Shown here piece after piece: positions 16,346-26,215 of a stretch of DNA of 64,000 bases. The DNA is from CAVOHU01 sp963843385 (GTDB lineage Bacteria; Acidobacteriota; Vicinamibacteria; Vicinamibacterales; JAKQTR01). Both the position numbers and the translations under genes were made by a program. The stretch lies in assembly GCA_963843385.1 (NCBI GenBank), contig CAWJJY010000007.1, forward strand, positions 1,116,001 through 1,180,000, written 5' to 3'. Below the pieces are notes generated by a model. That model had not been told where the DNA came from, ran no database searches, and saw only the letters and a list, made by a program, of their open reading frames with translations. The stretch's first letter is position 1. Each line of letters starts with the position of its first letter.

Positions 16346-18444
16346 GCACTGCCGCGCACGCCGGCCCCTGGGCCGAACGACCGCTCGGTGAACTGAAAGG
16401 CATAGGCCCGCGCCGGGCCGCCGACCTCGAACGGGCGGGGTTGCGAACCTTCTCCGACCTCCTGTCGCGGCTGCCAATCCGCTACGAGGACCGCAGTCAC
16501 TTCCAGCCGATCGGCAGCCTCGGCGAGGGCGACCTCGCCACCATCGCGGGTGAGCTCGTTCACTGCACGACGCGTCTCACACGCAGGCGGGGATTCCGGA
16601 TCTTCGAGGCGACCATCCGCGACGAGACCGGTCCGATTCGGGCGGTCTGGCTCAACCAGCCGTTCATGGCGGACGTCCTTCACCGCGGGCAGCGCGTCAT
16701 GCTGTACGGGTCAGTCGAGCGGCTCTCGTCGGGCTCGCTTCAACTGACCAATCCCGCCTACGAGATTCTCGACAACGAACGCGAGACGATCCATGCCGGC
16801 AGGATCGTTCCGGTCTACGAGCGGGTCGGGACCCTGACGCCGAAGATGCAGAGGAGGCTGATCTTCGACCTGATCCAGCAGGTGCCCGACATCGAGGATC
16901 CCCTGCCGCCCTGGCTGCGGTCGGAGCTCGACCTGCCAGGCAGGCAGTCGGCCATCGCGCAGGCGCACTTCCCCGAGCCCGAGAGCCCGGTGGCCCTGCT
17001 GAATGCGTTTCGACACCCGGCGCAAGTGCGCCTGATACTCGAGGAGTTCTTTCTCTTCCAGGCAGGCCTCCTGCTGCGCCGCCGTCTGGCACGAGAGGAG
17101 CGAAAGGCTCGGGTGCCGATTGTCGATGACCGGATCCGTGAGGCGGCCAGGGCGATGTTGCCGTTTCACCTGACCGGCGGACAGAAGATCGCACTTCGGG
17201 AGATCGTCGATGACATGAAACGCGAGCACCCGATGAACCGGCTGCTGCAGGGCGACGTGGGCGCGGGCAAGACGATTGTCGCGGTGCTTGCCGCGCTGGT
17301 CGCCATGGAGAACGGACTTCAGGTAGCCTTCATGGCGCCGACCGAGATCCTGGCCGAACAGCACTTCCGCGTCATCCGCCGCCTGCTGGCGGGATCGCGA
17401 TTCAACGTGGCGCTGCTCTCGGGCTCGACCAGGGCGGCGGGGCGCCGCGAGACGCTTGCCGGGCTCGCCGACGGGACGGCTGACCTGGCCGTCGGCACAC
17501 ACGCGCTGGTGCAGCAGGCGGTCACCTTCAAGGCGCTCGGTCTGGTCATCGTGGACGAGCAGCATCGCTTCGGCGTGATCCAGCGCGCGACACTTCGCCG
17601 CAAGGGCTGGTGCCCGGATGTGCTCGTGATGACGGCCACACCCATTCCGCGCACGCTCGCGCTCACGACCTACGGCGATCTGGACGTCTCGGTCATCCGG
17701 GATCTGCCTCCCGGCCGGACACCGGTCCGGACAGAGGTCCGGCCGGACACCGAGCGGGACGCGGTCCACCAGCTGCTTCGAGACCAGATCCAGGCCGGGC
17801 GGCAGGCCTACGTCGTCTACCCGCTGGTGGAAGAGTCGGCGAAGATCGATCTGCGCGCTGCGACGGAGATGGCGGACCACCTCGCACACGACATTTTCCC
17901 CACGTGCCGGGTTGCGCTGCTGCACGGCCGGCTGAAGGCCGAGGAGAAGGACCGGGTGATGCGGGCGTTTCTGGCACGGGACATCGACATCCTGGTGGCG
18001 ACCACGGTCATCGAAGTCGGCATCGACGTGCCCAATGCGTCGGTGATGGTCGTCGAGCACGCGGAACGATTCGGGCTCGCCCAGCTTCATCAGTTGAGGG
18101 GCCGGGTCGGACGGGCCGCGCACGCGTCGCACTGCATCCTGCTGCACCAGACGCCCTTGTCGGCCGACGGGCGCGCCCGGCTGGAGGCGATGGCAGAGAC
18201 GACGGACGGTTTCGTCATCGCCGAACGCGATCTCACGCTGCGCGGTCCCGGTGACTTCTTCGGGACCCGGCAGGCTGGTGCGCCGACGTTGAGGACCGGA
18301 GACCTGCTCCGTGATCACGCCCTGATGGAGGACGCCCGCCGGCTTGCGGGGTTGGCGCTCGATCGACCGGAGGATGCGGCACGACTCGAATCGGCGGTGG
18401 CGCGCAGCTGGGCCGATCGCTTCGGCCTGGCGCGAGTCGGGTAG
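16342..18444 (+). CDS. recG: ATP-dependent DNA helicase RecG
   Basis: RecG reverses stalled replication forks and processes Holliday junctions. The 700-residue chain has an N-terminal wedge/OB domain (LKGIGPRRAADLERAGLRTF, then RYEDRSHFQPI). The SF2 motor follows with Walker A GDVGAGKT (304-311), the DEQHRFGV box, ATPIPRTLALT and a C-terminal helicase half with ATTVIEVGIDVPNASVM and QLHQLRGRVGRA. The length is normal. The GTG start overlaps the preceding stop by 4 bases, and rsmD begins 13 bases after its end with its own GGGGAG site. Confidence 0.94.
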   Translation: MSTAAHAGPWAERPLGELKGIGPRRAADLERAGLRTFSDLLSRLPIRYEDRSHFQPIGSLGEGDLATIAGELVHCTTRLTRRRGFRIFEATIRDETGPIRAVWLNQPFMADVLHRGQRVMLYGSVERLSSGSLQLTNPAYEILDNERETIHAGRIVPVYERVGTLTPKMQRRLIFDLIQQVPDIEDPLPPWLRSELDLPGRQSAIAQAHFPEPESPVALLNAFRHPAQVRLILEEFFLFQAGLLLRRRLAREERKARVPIVDDRIREAARAMLPFHLTGGQKIALREIVDDMKREHPMNRLLQGDVGAGKTIVAVLAALVAMENGLQVAFMAPTEILAEQHFRVIRRLLAGSRFNVALLSGSTRAAGRRETLAGLADGTADLAVGTHALVQQAVTFKALGLVIVDEQHRFGVIQRATLRRKGWCPDVLVMTATPIPRTLALTTYGDLDVSVIRDLPPGRTPVRTEVRPDTERDAVHQLLRDQIQAGRQAYVVYPLVEESAKIDLRAATEMADHLAHDIFPTCRVALLHGRLKAEEKDRVMRAFLARDIDILVATTVIEVGIDVPNASVMVVEHAERFGLAQLHQLRGRVGRAAHASHCILLHQTPLSADGRARLEAMAETTDGFVIAERDLTLRGPGDFFGTRQAGAPTLRTGDLLRDHALMEDARRLAGLALDRPEDAARLESAVARSWADRFGLARVG

Positions 18445-18457
18445 GGGAGCGGACTGG

Positions 18458-19555
18458 ATGCGGGTGATCGCTGGACGGTACAAGGGCCGTCGCCTGGCTT
18501 CGCCGGCGTGGCCGGGGCTTCGTCCGTCCTCGGACAAGTTGAAGGGCTCGCTCTTCGAGATCCTCGGCGCGGCCGTTCCGGGCGCACGCGTGCTCGACGG
18601 GTTCGCGGGCAGCGGTGCGCTGGGGATCGAAGCACTGAGCCGCGGGGCTTCCGAGGTGCTCTTCATCGACGCGGATGCGCGAGCGATTGCGCTCACTGAA
18701 GAGAACCTGCGCCGGTGTGGGGTCGCGCGCGGCTATGCTATGATGCGCGGCGAGCTGGCGGGAACCCTGCTCCAGCTGCCCGCGACCCTGCTGTTCGACG
18801 TGATCCTGCTCGATCCTCCCTACGACGATCCGGCGGCGGGTGCGGCGGTTGAGGCGGCGGCGTCGAGGGTGACGCCGGACGGCCTGCTGGTGCTCGAGCA
18901 CGCGCGACGCACGGCGCCGCCGAAGGCCGCGGGGGACCTCGTTCTGGCGCGCCAGGTGCGGTCGGGCGACAGTGTCCTCTCGTTCTACCGGCGACCGGCG
19001 GGTCCGCGCGGCACGAGTCGCGCTGAAGGTCACGCGAGATCTGGAGGAGTCATGACCAACCAGGGTGGACGAATCGCGGTCTATCCGGGGTCGTTCGATC
19101 CGTTGACCAACGGGCACGTCGATATCATCCTGCGCGGCGCCAGGCTGTTCGACCGCATCGTGGTGGCCATCCTGCGCAACGCCGAAAAGCAGCCGCTGTT
19201 CTCGACCGAGGAGCGCGTGGACACCGCGCGCGAGGTGTTCCGCGCGTGGCCGAATGTGGAGGTGGAGGATTTCGACGGCCTGCTGGTCGACTATGCCGTG
19301 CGCAAACAGGCCTCCGTCATCGTGCGCGGCCTCCGGGCCGTTTCCGATTTCGAGTACGAGCTGCAGATGGCGCTCATGAACCGGCGCATGGGTCCTGCGA
19401 TCGAAACGGTCTTTATGATGCCCGCCGAGCAGTATACTTACGTCAGCTCGAGGCTCATCAAGGAGGTCTTCGGGCTAGGCGGTCCGGTCACCGGCCTGGT
19501 GCCCGAGATCGTGGAAACGCGGCTTCGCGAAAAACGGTCCGAGCACAAGGTCTAG
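18458..19555 (+). CDS. rsmD: RsmD 16S rRNA methyltransferase fused in frame to CoaD
   Basis: The N-terminal part (residues 1 to about 188) is RsmD, which methylates G966 of 16S rRNA. It begins MRVIAGRYKGRRL and carries the SAM site VLDGFAGSGALGIEAL and the catalytic DPPY. No stop codon follows. The frame runs through a short linker (residues about 188-198) straight into a complete phosphopantetheine adenylyltransferase starting at residue 199. The ATG at 18458 has GGGGAG 8 bases upstream. The product would be a 365-residue bifunctional protein. A strong GGAGGA site precedes an internal ATG at 19052, so CoaD may also be made alone. rsmD and coaD are neighbours in many bacteria, so loss of one stop codon is the likely origin; a sequencing error could also give this. 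Confidence 0.8.
   Translation: MRVIAGRYKGRRLASPAWPGLRPSSDKLKGSLFEILGAAVPGARVLDGFAGSGALGIEALSRGASEVLFIDADARAIALTEENLRRCGVARGYAMMRGELAGTLLQLPATLLFDVILLDPPYDDPAAGAAVEAAASRVTPDGLLVLEHARRTAPPKAAGDLVLARQVRSGDSVLSFYRRPAGPRGTSRAEGHARSGGVMTNQGGRIAVYPGSFDPLTNGHVDIILRGARLFDRIVVAILRNAEKQPLFSTEERVDTAREVFRAWPNVEVEDFDGLLVDYAVRKQASVIVRGLRAVSDFEYELQMALMNRRMGPAIETVFMMPAEQYTYVSSRLIKEVFGLGGPVTGLVPEIVETRLREKRSEHKV
19052..19555 (+). CDS. coaD: Phosphopantetheine adenylyltransferase CoaD (internal start within the rsmD-coaD frame)
   Basis: CoaD makes dephospho-CoA from 4'-phosphopantetheine and ATP. The frame from the ATG at 19052 gives 167 residues, the normal family size. It shows the nucleotidyltransferase TxGH motif in YPGSFDPLTNGHVDII, the RGLRAVSDFEYELQMALMNR stretch and YVSSRLIKEV, the equivalent of the ISSTxVR motif. 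GGAGGAGTC lies directly before the ATG, so independent translation is likely even though the upstream rsmD frame has no stop and reads into it. It is listed apart from the fusion so that either reading can be used. Confidence 0.85.
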   Translation: MTNQGGRIAVYPGSFDPLTNGHVDIILRGARLFDRIVVAILRNAEKQPLFSTEERVDTAREVFRAWPNVEVEDFDGLLVDYAVRKQASVIVRGLRAVSDFEYELQMALMNRRMGPAIETVFMMPAEQYTYVSSRLIKEVFGLGGPVTGLVPEIVETRLREKRSEHKV

Positions 19556-19594
19556 GTCCCTCGACAGGCCACCCCCAAGAGCGGCGGTTCGTTG

Positions 19595-19600
19595 TATAGT
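19595..19600 (+). promoter_or_regulatory. Candidate -10 element for the aminotransferase-pckA operon
   Basis: TATAGT (5 of 6 to consensus) stands in the 206-base gap before the aminotransferase gene. No good -35 is visible. The resulting leader of about 155 bases contains a perfect 6-bp stem, GCGGGC (19614-19619) with GCCCGC (19627-19632). A strong ribosome site (AGAGGAG, 19749-19755) precedes the ATG at 19762. Confidence 0.3.
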
Positions 19601-19761
19601 AGATGATCATTTCGCGGGCTGGTGCGGCCCGCCCCCGCCGGAACAGCACCGACTCCACCGCAAGTTGCACCCGGACCACCGTCGAGGCACGGCCCGGGTG
19701 ACGGACGGGCGACCCCAGGCGGCGCCGCAGAATCGGGCGGCCGCAGTCAGAGGAGTATTCC

Positions 19762-20979
19762 ATGAGCGTCAGTGAACTGGCCGGGTCCATCATCGAGTCG
19801 CCAACGCTGCGGCTGAACGAGGAGGCGCGGCTCCTTCGAGAACGGGGCGAGCCCGTCATACACCTCGGCATCGGCGAGCCGAAGAACAAGACACCCATCA
19901 CGGCGATTCTGAGCTCCGCCTCGAAGCTCAGCCAGGGCGACGTCAAGTACTGTCCGACCGACGGGCTGCCATCCCTGAAGAAGGCGATCATCCGCTATAC
20001 CGAGGAGCAGTACGACAAGATGGTGGCCCCCGAGAACGTCATCGTCTCGTCCGGGGCGAAGCAGGCGATCTTCAACCTGCTCTACACCATCGTGAATCCG
20101 CAGGACGAGGTCGTGATCCTCGCGCCCTACTGGGTCAGCTATCCCGAGATGGTGAAGATGGTGTACGGGATTCCGGTGATCGTCGCGCCGGAAGACGGCT
20201 CGTTCCATCCCCGGATGGTGGATATCGAGCGTGTCGTGAGCTCGTCGACCAAGGCCATCATCATCAACTCGCCGAACAATCCGAGCGGCACGGTCTACTC
20301 GGAGGAGTTCATCGCCCAGATCATCGACTTCTGCGAACGCCGGAAGATCTACGTGATCATGGACGACATCTACCACAAGCTCGTGTTCGACGGGAAAGTC
20401 GCACCGCCGTGCTACCGGTTCACCACGCGGCAGCTCGAGGACTCGCGCGTGATCGTGGTCAACGGGATCGCGAAGCTCTACGGCATGACGGGGTTCCGGA
20501 TCGGCTGGTGCGTCGCGCCGAAGCGGCTGGTCACGGTGATGAACAATGTGCAGGCGCAGACGACCTCGTGCAGTTCGCCGGTCATGCAGGCCGGCGCGGA
20601 GGGCGCGCTGCTCGGCCTTCAGAGCTTCGTCGAAGGCCTGCGCCTGCAGATCCAGAACAACCGCGACGTGATCATGCGGGAGCTGAACTCGTTCAACGGC
20701 GTGAAGACGGTGCGCCCCGACGGCACGTTCTACTGCCTGCCGGATTTCCGCGCCTACAACGGCAACTCGGTGGAACTCTCGCAGTTCCTGCTCAAGAAGG
20801 CGCTGGTCGTGACCGTGCCGGGGCGGGAGTTCGGGATGGAAGGCCACCTGCGCCTGAGCTACGCCGGCTCGATCAAGGACGTGACCGAGGGCGTCGCCCG
20901 GATGAAATGGGCGCTCGACCCGACCTCCCCGAACGACATCTACATCGGCGACAAGAAGCTCATCAGGGACTGGCTATGA
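19762..20979 (+). CDS. Class I PLP-dependent aminotransferase, aspartate/aromatic type
   Basis: A cytosolic fold-type I aminotransferase of 405 residues. PLP contacts are visible: SSGAKQAIFNLLY near 97-109, SPNNPSGTVYS at 170-180, and the Schiff-base Lys238 in NGIAKLYGMTGFRIGW. The Arg in GFRIGW fits substrate-carboxylate binding. The closest families are aspartate and prephenate aminotransferases, but substrate cannot be fixed from motifs. Its stop overlaps the pckA start by 4 bases (ATGA). That links oxaloacetate made from aspartate to PEP formation, which favours an aspartate role by context. Confidence 0.88.
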   Translation: MSVSELAGSIIESPTLRLNEEARLLRERGEPVIHLGIGEPKNKTPITAILSSASKLSQGDVKYCPTDGLPSLKKAIIRYTEEQYDKMVAPENVIVSSGAKQAIFNLLYTIVNPQDEVVILAPYWVSYPEMVKMVYGIPVIVAPEDGSFHPRMVDIERVVSSSTKAIIINSPNNPSGTVYSEEFIAQIIDFCERRKIYVIMDDIYHKLVFDGKVAPPCYRFTTRQLEDSRVIVVNGIAKLYGMTGFRIGWCVAPKRLVTVMNNVQAQTTSCSSPVMQAGAEGALLGLQSFVEGLRLQIQNNRDVIMRELNSFNGVKTVRPDGTFYCLPDFRAYNGNSVELSQFLLKKALVVTVPGREFGMEGHLRLSYAGSIKDVTEGVARMKWALDPTSPNDIYIGDKKLIRDWL

Positions 20980-22619
20980 TCAACCTACTCGACATCAAGA
21001 CGCCGGCGCAGGCGCAGGCGCTGGCCCTCAAGAGCGACTACGGGCTGGACAACATCGGCTTGTTCAACATCGGCCAGGCTTACTGGAATCTGCCGACCGA
21101 GGCGTTGTACGAGGAAATCACGTTCCGCCGCGAGGCTGCCATCACGCGCGGCGGGCCGATCATCGCCAACACGGGGAAGCACACCGGGCGATCGGCCAAC
21201 GACAAGTTCATCGTCCGCGAGCCGAGTTCGGAGCAGCACGTCTGGTGGGGCCAGTACAACCGCCCGATGGCTCAGGAAAAGTTCAACGAGCTCTACAACC
21301 GGGTGCAAGGCTACCTCCAGGACCGTGATCTCTTCGTGACCGACTGTTACGTGGGCGCCGACCCGGACTATCGGATGCCGGTCCGGATCATCACTGAGAA
21401 AGCCTGGCACAGCCTGTTCGCCCGCAACATGTTCCTCAACCCGCGGACCAACGAGGAGTACCGGCGGCACGTGCCGGACTTCACGGTGATCTCGCTTCCG
21501 GGATTCAAGGGCATCCAGCAGATCGACGCCACGGCGTCCAACACGTTCATCGCCCTGAATTTCGATCAGCGGCTGTGCGTGATTGGCAACACCGCCTACG
21601 CCGGGGAGATCAAGAAGTCGGTCTTCACGGTCATGAACTACCTGATGCCGCTCCAGGGCGTGCTCCCGATGCACTGCTCGGCGAATGTCGGGAAAGACGG
21701 GGACGTCGCGCTCTTCTTCGGCCTCTCCGGCACCGGGAAAACCACGTTGTCGGCCGACCCGACCCGTGGCCTGATCGGCGACGACGAGCACGGCTGGGCC
21801 GACGGCGGGGTGTTCAACTTCGAAGGCGGGTGTTACGCGAAGGTCATTCAGCTCTCGCCGTCGGCTGAACCGGAGATCTACGCCTGCACGCACCGGTTCG
21901 GCTCCATCCTCGAGAACGTCGTGTTCGATCCGGTCACCAGGGTCATTGATCTCGACGATGAGAGCCTCACCGAGAACACGCGCGCCTCGTACCCGCTCGA
22001 GTACATCGACAACGCGATTGACACCAAGCGGGCGGGCCACCCGAAGAACATCATCTTCCTGACCTGCGACGCCTCGGGCGTCATGCCGCCCATCGCGCGG
22101 CTCACCGTCGACCAGGCGCGCTACCAGTTCATCTCGGGATACACCTCGAAGCTCGCCGGCACCGAGGCGGGCCTGGGCAAGGAGCCCGAGATTACCTTCA
22201 GCACGTGCTTCGGCGGTCCGTTCATGGTGCACGCGCCTGACTTCTACGCGCGGCTGCTGAAGGACAAGGTCGTGCGGTACGGCGTGAACTGCTGGTTGTT
22301 GAACACCGGGTGGGTCGGCGGTCCCTACGGCGTCGGCAAGCGGATCAGCATCCGGCACACGCGGGCCATGTTGAACTCGGTCTTGAGCGGCAAGCTCGAG
22401 GGGGTGGAGTTCAAGACGGATCCGATCTTCGGGTTCGAGGTGCCGAAGACCTGCCCGGACGTGCCCGATCATGTGATGGATCCGGCAAACTCGTGGCCCG
22501 ACCGTAACCTCTACAACCAGCGGTACCGGGGGCTGGCCGCGCGGTTCATCGACAACTTCAAGAAGTTCGATACGCCGGATGCCCGCGAGCTCGCGAAAGT
22601 CGGCCCGCACATCGACTGA
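20976..22619 (+). CDS. pckA: Phosphoenolpyruvate carboxykinase (ATP)
   Basis: The enzyme converts oxaloacetate and ATP to PEP and CO2, the entry step of gluconeogenesis. The 547-residue chain has the family features: NTGKHTGRSANDKF, the kinase-1a P-loop GLSGTGKT (249-256), the metal-binding IGDDEHGW (267-274) and NFEGGCYAKVI. The ATG overlaps the aminotransferase stop. A longer open frame through the aminotransferase gene is spurious. A 10-bp GC-rich stem-loop follows 15 bases after the stop. Confidence 0.95.
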   Translation: MINLLDIKTPAQAQALALKSDYGLDNIGLFNIGQAYWNLPTEALYEEITFRREAAITRGGPIIANTGKHTGRSANDKFIVREPSSEQHVWWGQYNRPMAQEKFNELYNRVQGYLQDRDLFVTDCYVGADPDYRMPVRIITEKAWHSLFARNMFLNPRTNEEYRRHVPDFTVISLPGFKGIQQIDATASNTFIALNFDQRLCVIGNTAYAGEIKKSVFTVMNYLMPLQGVLPMHCSANVGKDGDVALFFGLSGTGKTTLSADPTRGLIGDDEHGWADGGVFNFEGGCYAKVIQLSPSAEPEIYACTHRFGSILENVVFDPVTRVIDLDDESLTENTRASYPLEYIDNAIDTKRAGHPKNIIFLTCDASGVMPPIARLTVDQARYQFISGYTSKLAGTEAGLGKEPEITFSTCFGGPFMVHAPDFYARLLKDKVVRYGVNCWLLNTGWVGGPYGVGKRISIRHTRAMLNSVLSGKLEGVEFKTDPIFGFEVPKTCPDVPDHVMDPANSWPDRNLYNQRYRGLAARFIDNFKKFDTPDARELAKVGPHID

Positions 22620-22634
22620 TCGAGTCCGTCTGGA

Positions 22635-22659
22635 GCCCGGGGTCTTCTTGATCCCGGGC
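22635..22659 (+). terminator. Stem-loop after pckA, no U tract
   Basis: GCCCGGGGTC (22635-22644) pairs with GATCCCGGGC (22650-22659) around TTCTT, giving 10 bp with one G-U pair. It begins 15 bases after the pckA stop, but no T run follows. Position suggests termination or 3'-end protection. Confidence 0.5.
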
Positions 22660-22714
22660 GGCACGGGATCGGCCCTCCGCCTTGGGCCGGTTCGCGCCTG
22701 ACTTGCGCTGGAGC

Positions 22715-22720
22715 TATCAT
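22715..22720 (+). promoter_or_regulatory. Candidate -10 for the CoA-binding protein gene
   Basis: TATCAT (5 of 6 to TATAAT) ends 7 bases before the ATG at 22728. There is no ribosome site in between. As at pepA, this spacing suggests a leaderless message. Confidence 0.3.
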
Positions 22721-22727
22721 CGTACTC

Positions 22728-23099
22728 ATGAGCAAGGTCGTGGCGGTCATCGGCGCTTCGTCGGATCGAACCAAGTTCGGCAACAAGGCCGTGCGGGCCT
22801 ATCTCCACCAGGGATTCACCGTCGTCCCAATCAATCCGAAGGAGACGCAGATCGAGGGACTTCAGGTGTATCGCTCGGTGCGCGACGTTCCGGGCCACAT
22901 CGATCTGGCCTCGATGTATGTGCCGCCCGCGGTCGGCCAGGCGCTTCTTGACGAGATTGCCGCGAAGGGCATCACCGAGGTGTGGTTCAATCCGGGGACC
23001 GACAGTCCCGCCGCCGTCGCGCGCGCCCGTGCACTGAATCTCACGCCCGTCGTCGCGTGCAGCATCCTGGCGATGGGTGAGGAGCCGTCGGCCTACTGA
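22728..23099 (+). CDS. CoA-binding domain protein, YccU-like
   Basis: A 123-residue Rossmann-fold protein. It begins KVVAVIGASSDRTKFGNKAV, the CoA_binding signature, followed by GFTVVPINPKETQIEG and VWFNPGTDSPAAV. The family binds CoA in the cytosol, and its physiological role is not established. It stands alone between pckA and rho, with hairpins on both sides. A TATCAT hexamer 7 bases before the ATG and the absence of a ribosome site suggest a leaderless transcript. Confidence 0.87.
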   Translation: MSKVVAVIGASSDRTKFGNKAVRAYLHQGFTVVPINPKETQIEGLQVYRSVRDVPGHIDLASMYVPPAVGQALLDEIAAKGITEVWFNPGTDSPAAVARARALNLTPVVACSILAMGEEPSAY

Positions 23100-23100
23100 T

Positions 23101-23124
23101 GTCCGGGGTTCTGGTGCCCCGGGC
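23101..23124 (+). terminator. Stem-loop directly after the CoA-binding gene, no U tract
   Basis: GTCCGGGG (23101-23108) pairs with CCCCGGGC (23117-23124), 8 bp with one G-U pair, loop TTCTGGTG. It starts one base after the stop codon. No T run follows. Confidence 0.45.
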
Positions 23125-23297
23125 CGGCCAGGCAGGCAGGGGACGAGACTCTGGCAGTTGACACCTGCCGAATACCTGCCCTATAGTCGGTGAAGTCAAA
23201 GGGACACCCCTCGGGGCTTTCATGGCCGCCGGGGCCTTCCGCCCCCCGAACTCAATCTCAACCGCTCGTATCAACGCTCCGGGATCAGACACCATCC

Positions 23298-24695
<1,398 letters not shown>

Positions 24696-25161
24696 GCCCG
24701 TCCGTTTCCGGGACTTCCACCCGCTCGAGCACGCGCGGAGCCCTTCCCCTCGGGCCGCTGCGCCGCATTGCCATCCTGGTGCAGGCTCGGTCTGTCACCT
24801 GCCTGAACGTCACACGAGCCCGGCGAGGCGCGCCTCCCGCGTGATTCCCACGGCCGCCACCAGCACCAGGCGGCGATTCATCAGGGTTAGATCGCTGCGT
24901 CCCTTGGGGATTGTGGATTGAACCGGTCAGCCGTTTCGGAGTATCTTCGTCCCGCTGGCATTCGGGCCAGTCCTCGGTCTGCGGATCGTGATGACTGGCG
25001 TCGGGACGCGCCCGACGGCCAGGGCCGTTCGACGAACCCGGCGTTCAACTCACGGGGGCGCAGGGGCAGGCGATGGTTTCGCCGCTGCGTCGGGAAGCCG
25101 CCCCAATTCTCCGGATTCATGCTGAATAGTCGACATCCAACCAAGACATGTGGAGGGAGCT
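24696..25161 (+). other. Intergenic region between rho and the SH3/beta-barrel gene
   Basis: 466 bases with no convincing gene on either strand. Short open frames here have no ribosome site, no recognisable motif and overlap each other on both strands. A 12-bp perfect palindrome GAGGCGCGCCTC lies at 24825-24836. The promoter of the downstream gene must be here, but I could not pick a -35/-10 pair with confidence. No T-rich terminator was seen after rho. Confidence 0.4.
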
Positions 25162-26025
25162 ATGGTGAAGCTGAATAGAAGGGTGGGCCGGGTCGCAGTG
25201 ACAGCCCTGGTTGCTGCAGTCCTGACCGCCGTTCCCGTCATGGCTCAGACGCTCAGCGTGACGGCTGACAGAGTGAATCTGCGGGCAAAGCCGACGACGG
25301 ACAGCGCAATCGTGGCGACCGTCGAGCGGGGCGCGGAGTTGGCGGTGATTGAGACCGCGGGCAGCTGGTACAAAGTGCGCGACAAGGTCAGCGGCAAGGA
25401 AGGCTACGTGCACAGCCTGACCGTGAAGGTCATCAGTGGTGCCACCAGCCCGGCGTCTCCGGCGGCCCCGGCTGCCGCGCCGCCCGCACCGCCGTCCCGG
25501 GTCACTCCACGCTCGGCTCCGCCGCCACCGCCGAGTTCCTCGGAAGAGAAGTCGATGTCCATCGTGCCGATGGCAGGCCTGATAAGCGGCGGCGGGACGA
25601 CCACGTGGCTCATTGGTGCGGGCGTCGGCTTCAAGCCCTTCTCCAATCCCGCGATCCGGGTCCAGGCCGATGTGCTCTACCACCGTTTCTCGGAGAGCGC
25701 ACCGGAGGGCTTCGCCAATGACCTGAAGATGACGGCGAACGCGTTCTGGATCTCGGCCAACGGGCACTACTTGTTCTCGGCGGGCGAGACGATCAAGCCC
25801 TACGTGGGGGCCGGCCTCACGCTCGGGTACGCGACGCTCGGGTGCAGTGGCTCGCTCTGCTCCAGCCTCCCGACCGGGACCCTCAACAGCTCCACGAACG
25901 TCGGGTTCCAGGGGCTGGGCGGTCTCGACTACCCGATGGGGAGCATCACCCTCAGGGGTGAGGCGCGCATCATCATCATTTCGGGCGAGACGAGCTTTGC
26001 CGTTCTCGGAGGCGTGGTGTTCTAG
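25162..26025 (+). CDS. Outer-membrane beta-barrel protein with N-terminal SH3 domain
   Basis: 287 residues. A signal peptide (VAVTALVAAVLTAVPVMAQ) is followed by a bacterial SH3 domain near 35-95 (LSVTADRVNLRAKPTTDSAI, then GSWYKVRDKVSGKEGYVHS). Next comes a Pro/Ala linker (about 100-130) and an OmpW/OprF-like eight-stranded barrel (SIVPMAGLISGGGTTTWLIG through FAVLGGVVF). SH3b domains often bind peptidoglycan peptides, so the protein may tie the outer membrane to the wall. I chose the ATG at 25162 because GGAGGG lies 6 bases upstream; a GTG at 25150 sits before that site. Confidence 0.75.
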   Translation: MVKLNRRVGRVAVTALVAAVLTAVPVMAQTLSVTADRVNLRAKPTTDSAIVATVERGAELAVIETAGSWYKVRDKVSGKEGYVHSLTVKVISGATSPASPAAPAAAPPAPPSRVTPRSAPPPPPSSSEEKSMSIVPMAGLISGGGTTTWLIGAGVGFKPFSNPAIRVQADVLYHRFSESAPEGFANDLKMTANAFWISANGHYLFSAGETIKPYVGAGLTLGYATLGCSGSLCSSLPTGTLNSSTNVGFQGLGGLDYPMGSITLRGEARIIIISGETSFAVLGGVVF

Positions 26026-26215
26026 GCGGTCGTAGGGCGCTCGTGCCCTGGCTGAGAACCGCGGTCGGCCCCGTCTTCACCGGGCGGGGTCTGCCGCGTC
26101 GGACTGCCGTAGTAGAGTAGGGGGCGCGGTCCGCGCATGAGGGCGGCGATTCTCGCGTCGGGCCACGGAAAAGAGGCCTCCCTCGTTTCGGGATGCTATC
26201 GCGGAGGGGAATCCA

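Noticed and set aside
16711..18696. Minus-strand open frame of about 661 codons opposite recG
   Set aside because: Antisense shadow of recG and rsmD; Arg-rich composition and no motifs.
20985..22898. Minus-strand open frame of about 637 codons opposite pckA
   Set aside because: It mirrors a well-conserved pckA gene in a GC-rich genome; its translation is rich in Arg, Val, Glu and His with no recognisable domain.
24918..25178. 86-codon frame upstream of the SH3/beta-barrel gene
   Set aside because: Competing frames on the other strand, no ribosome site and overlap with the better-supported start at 25162.
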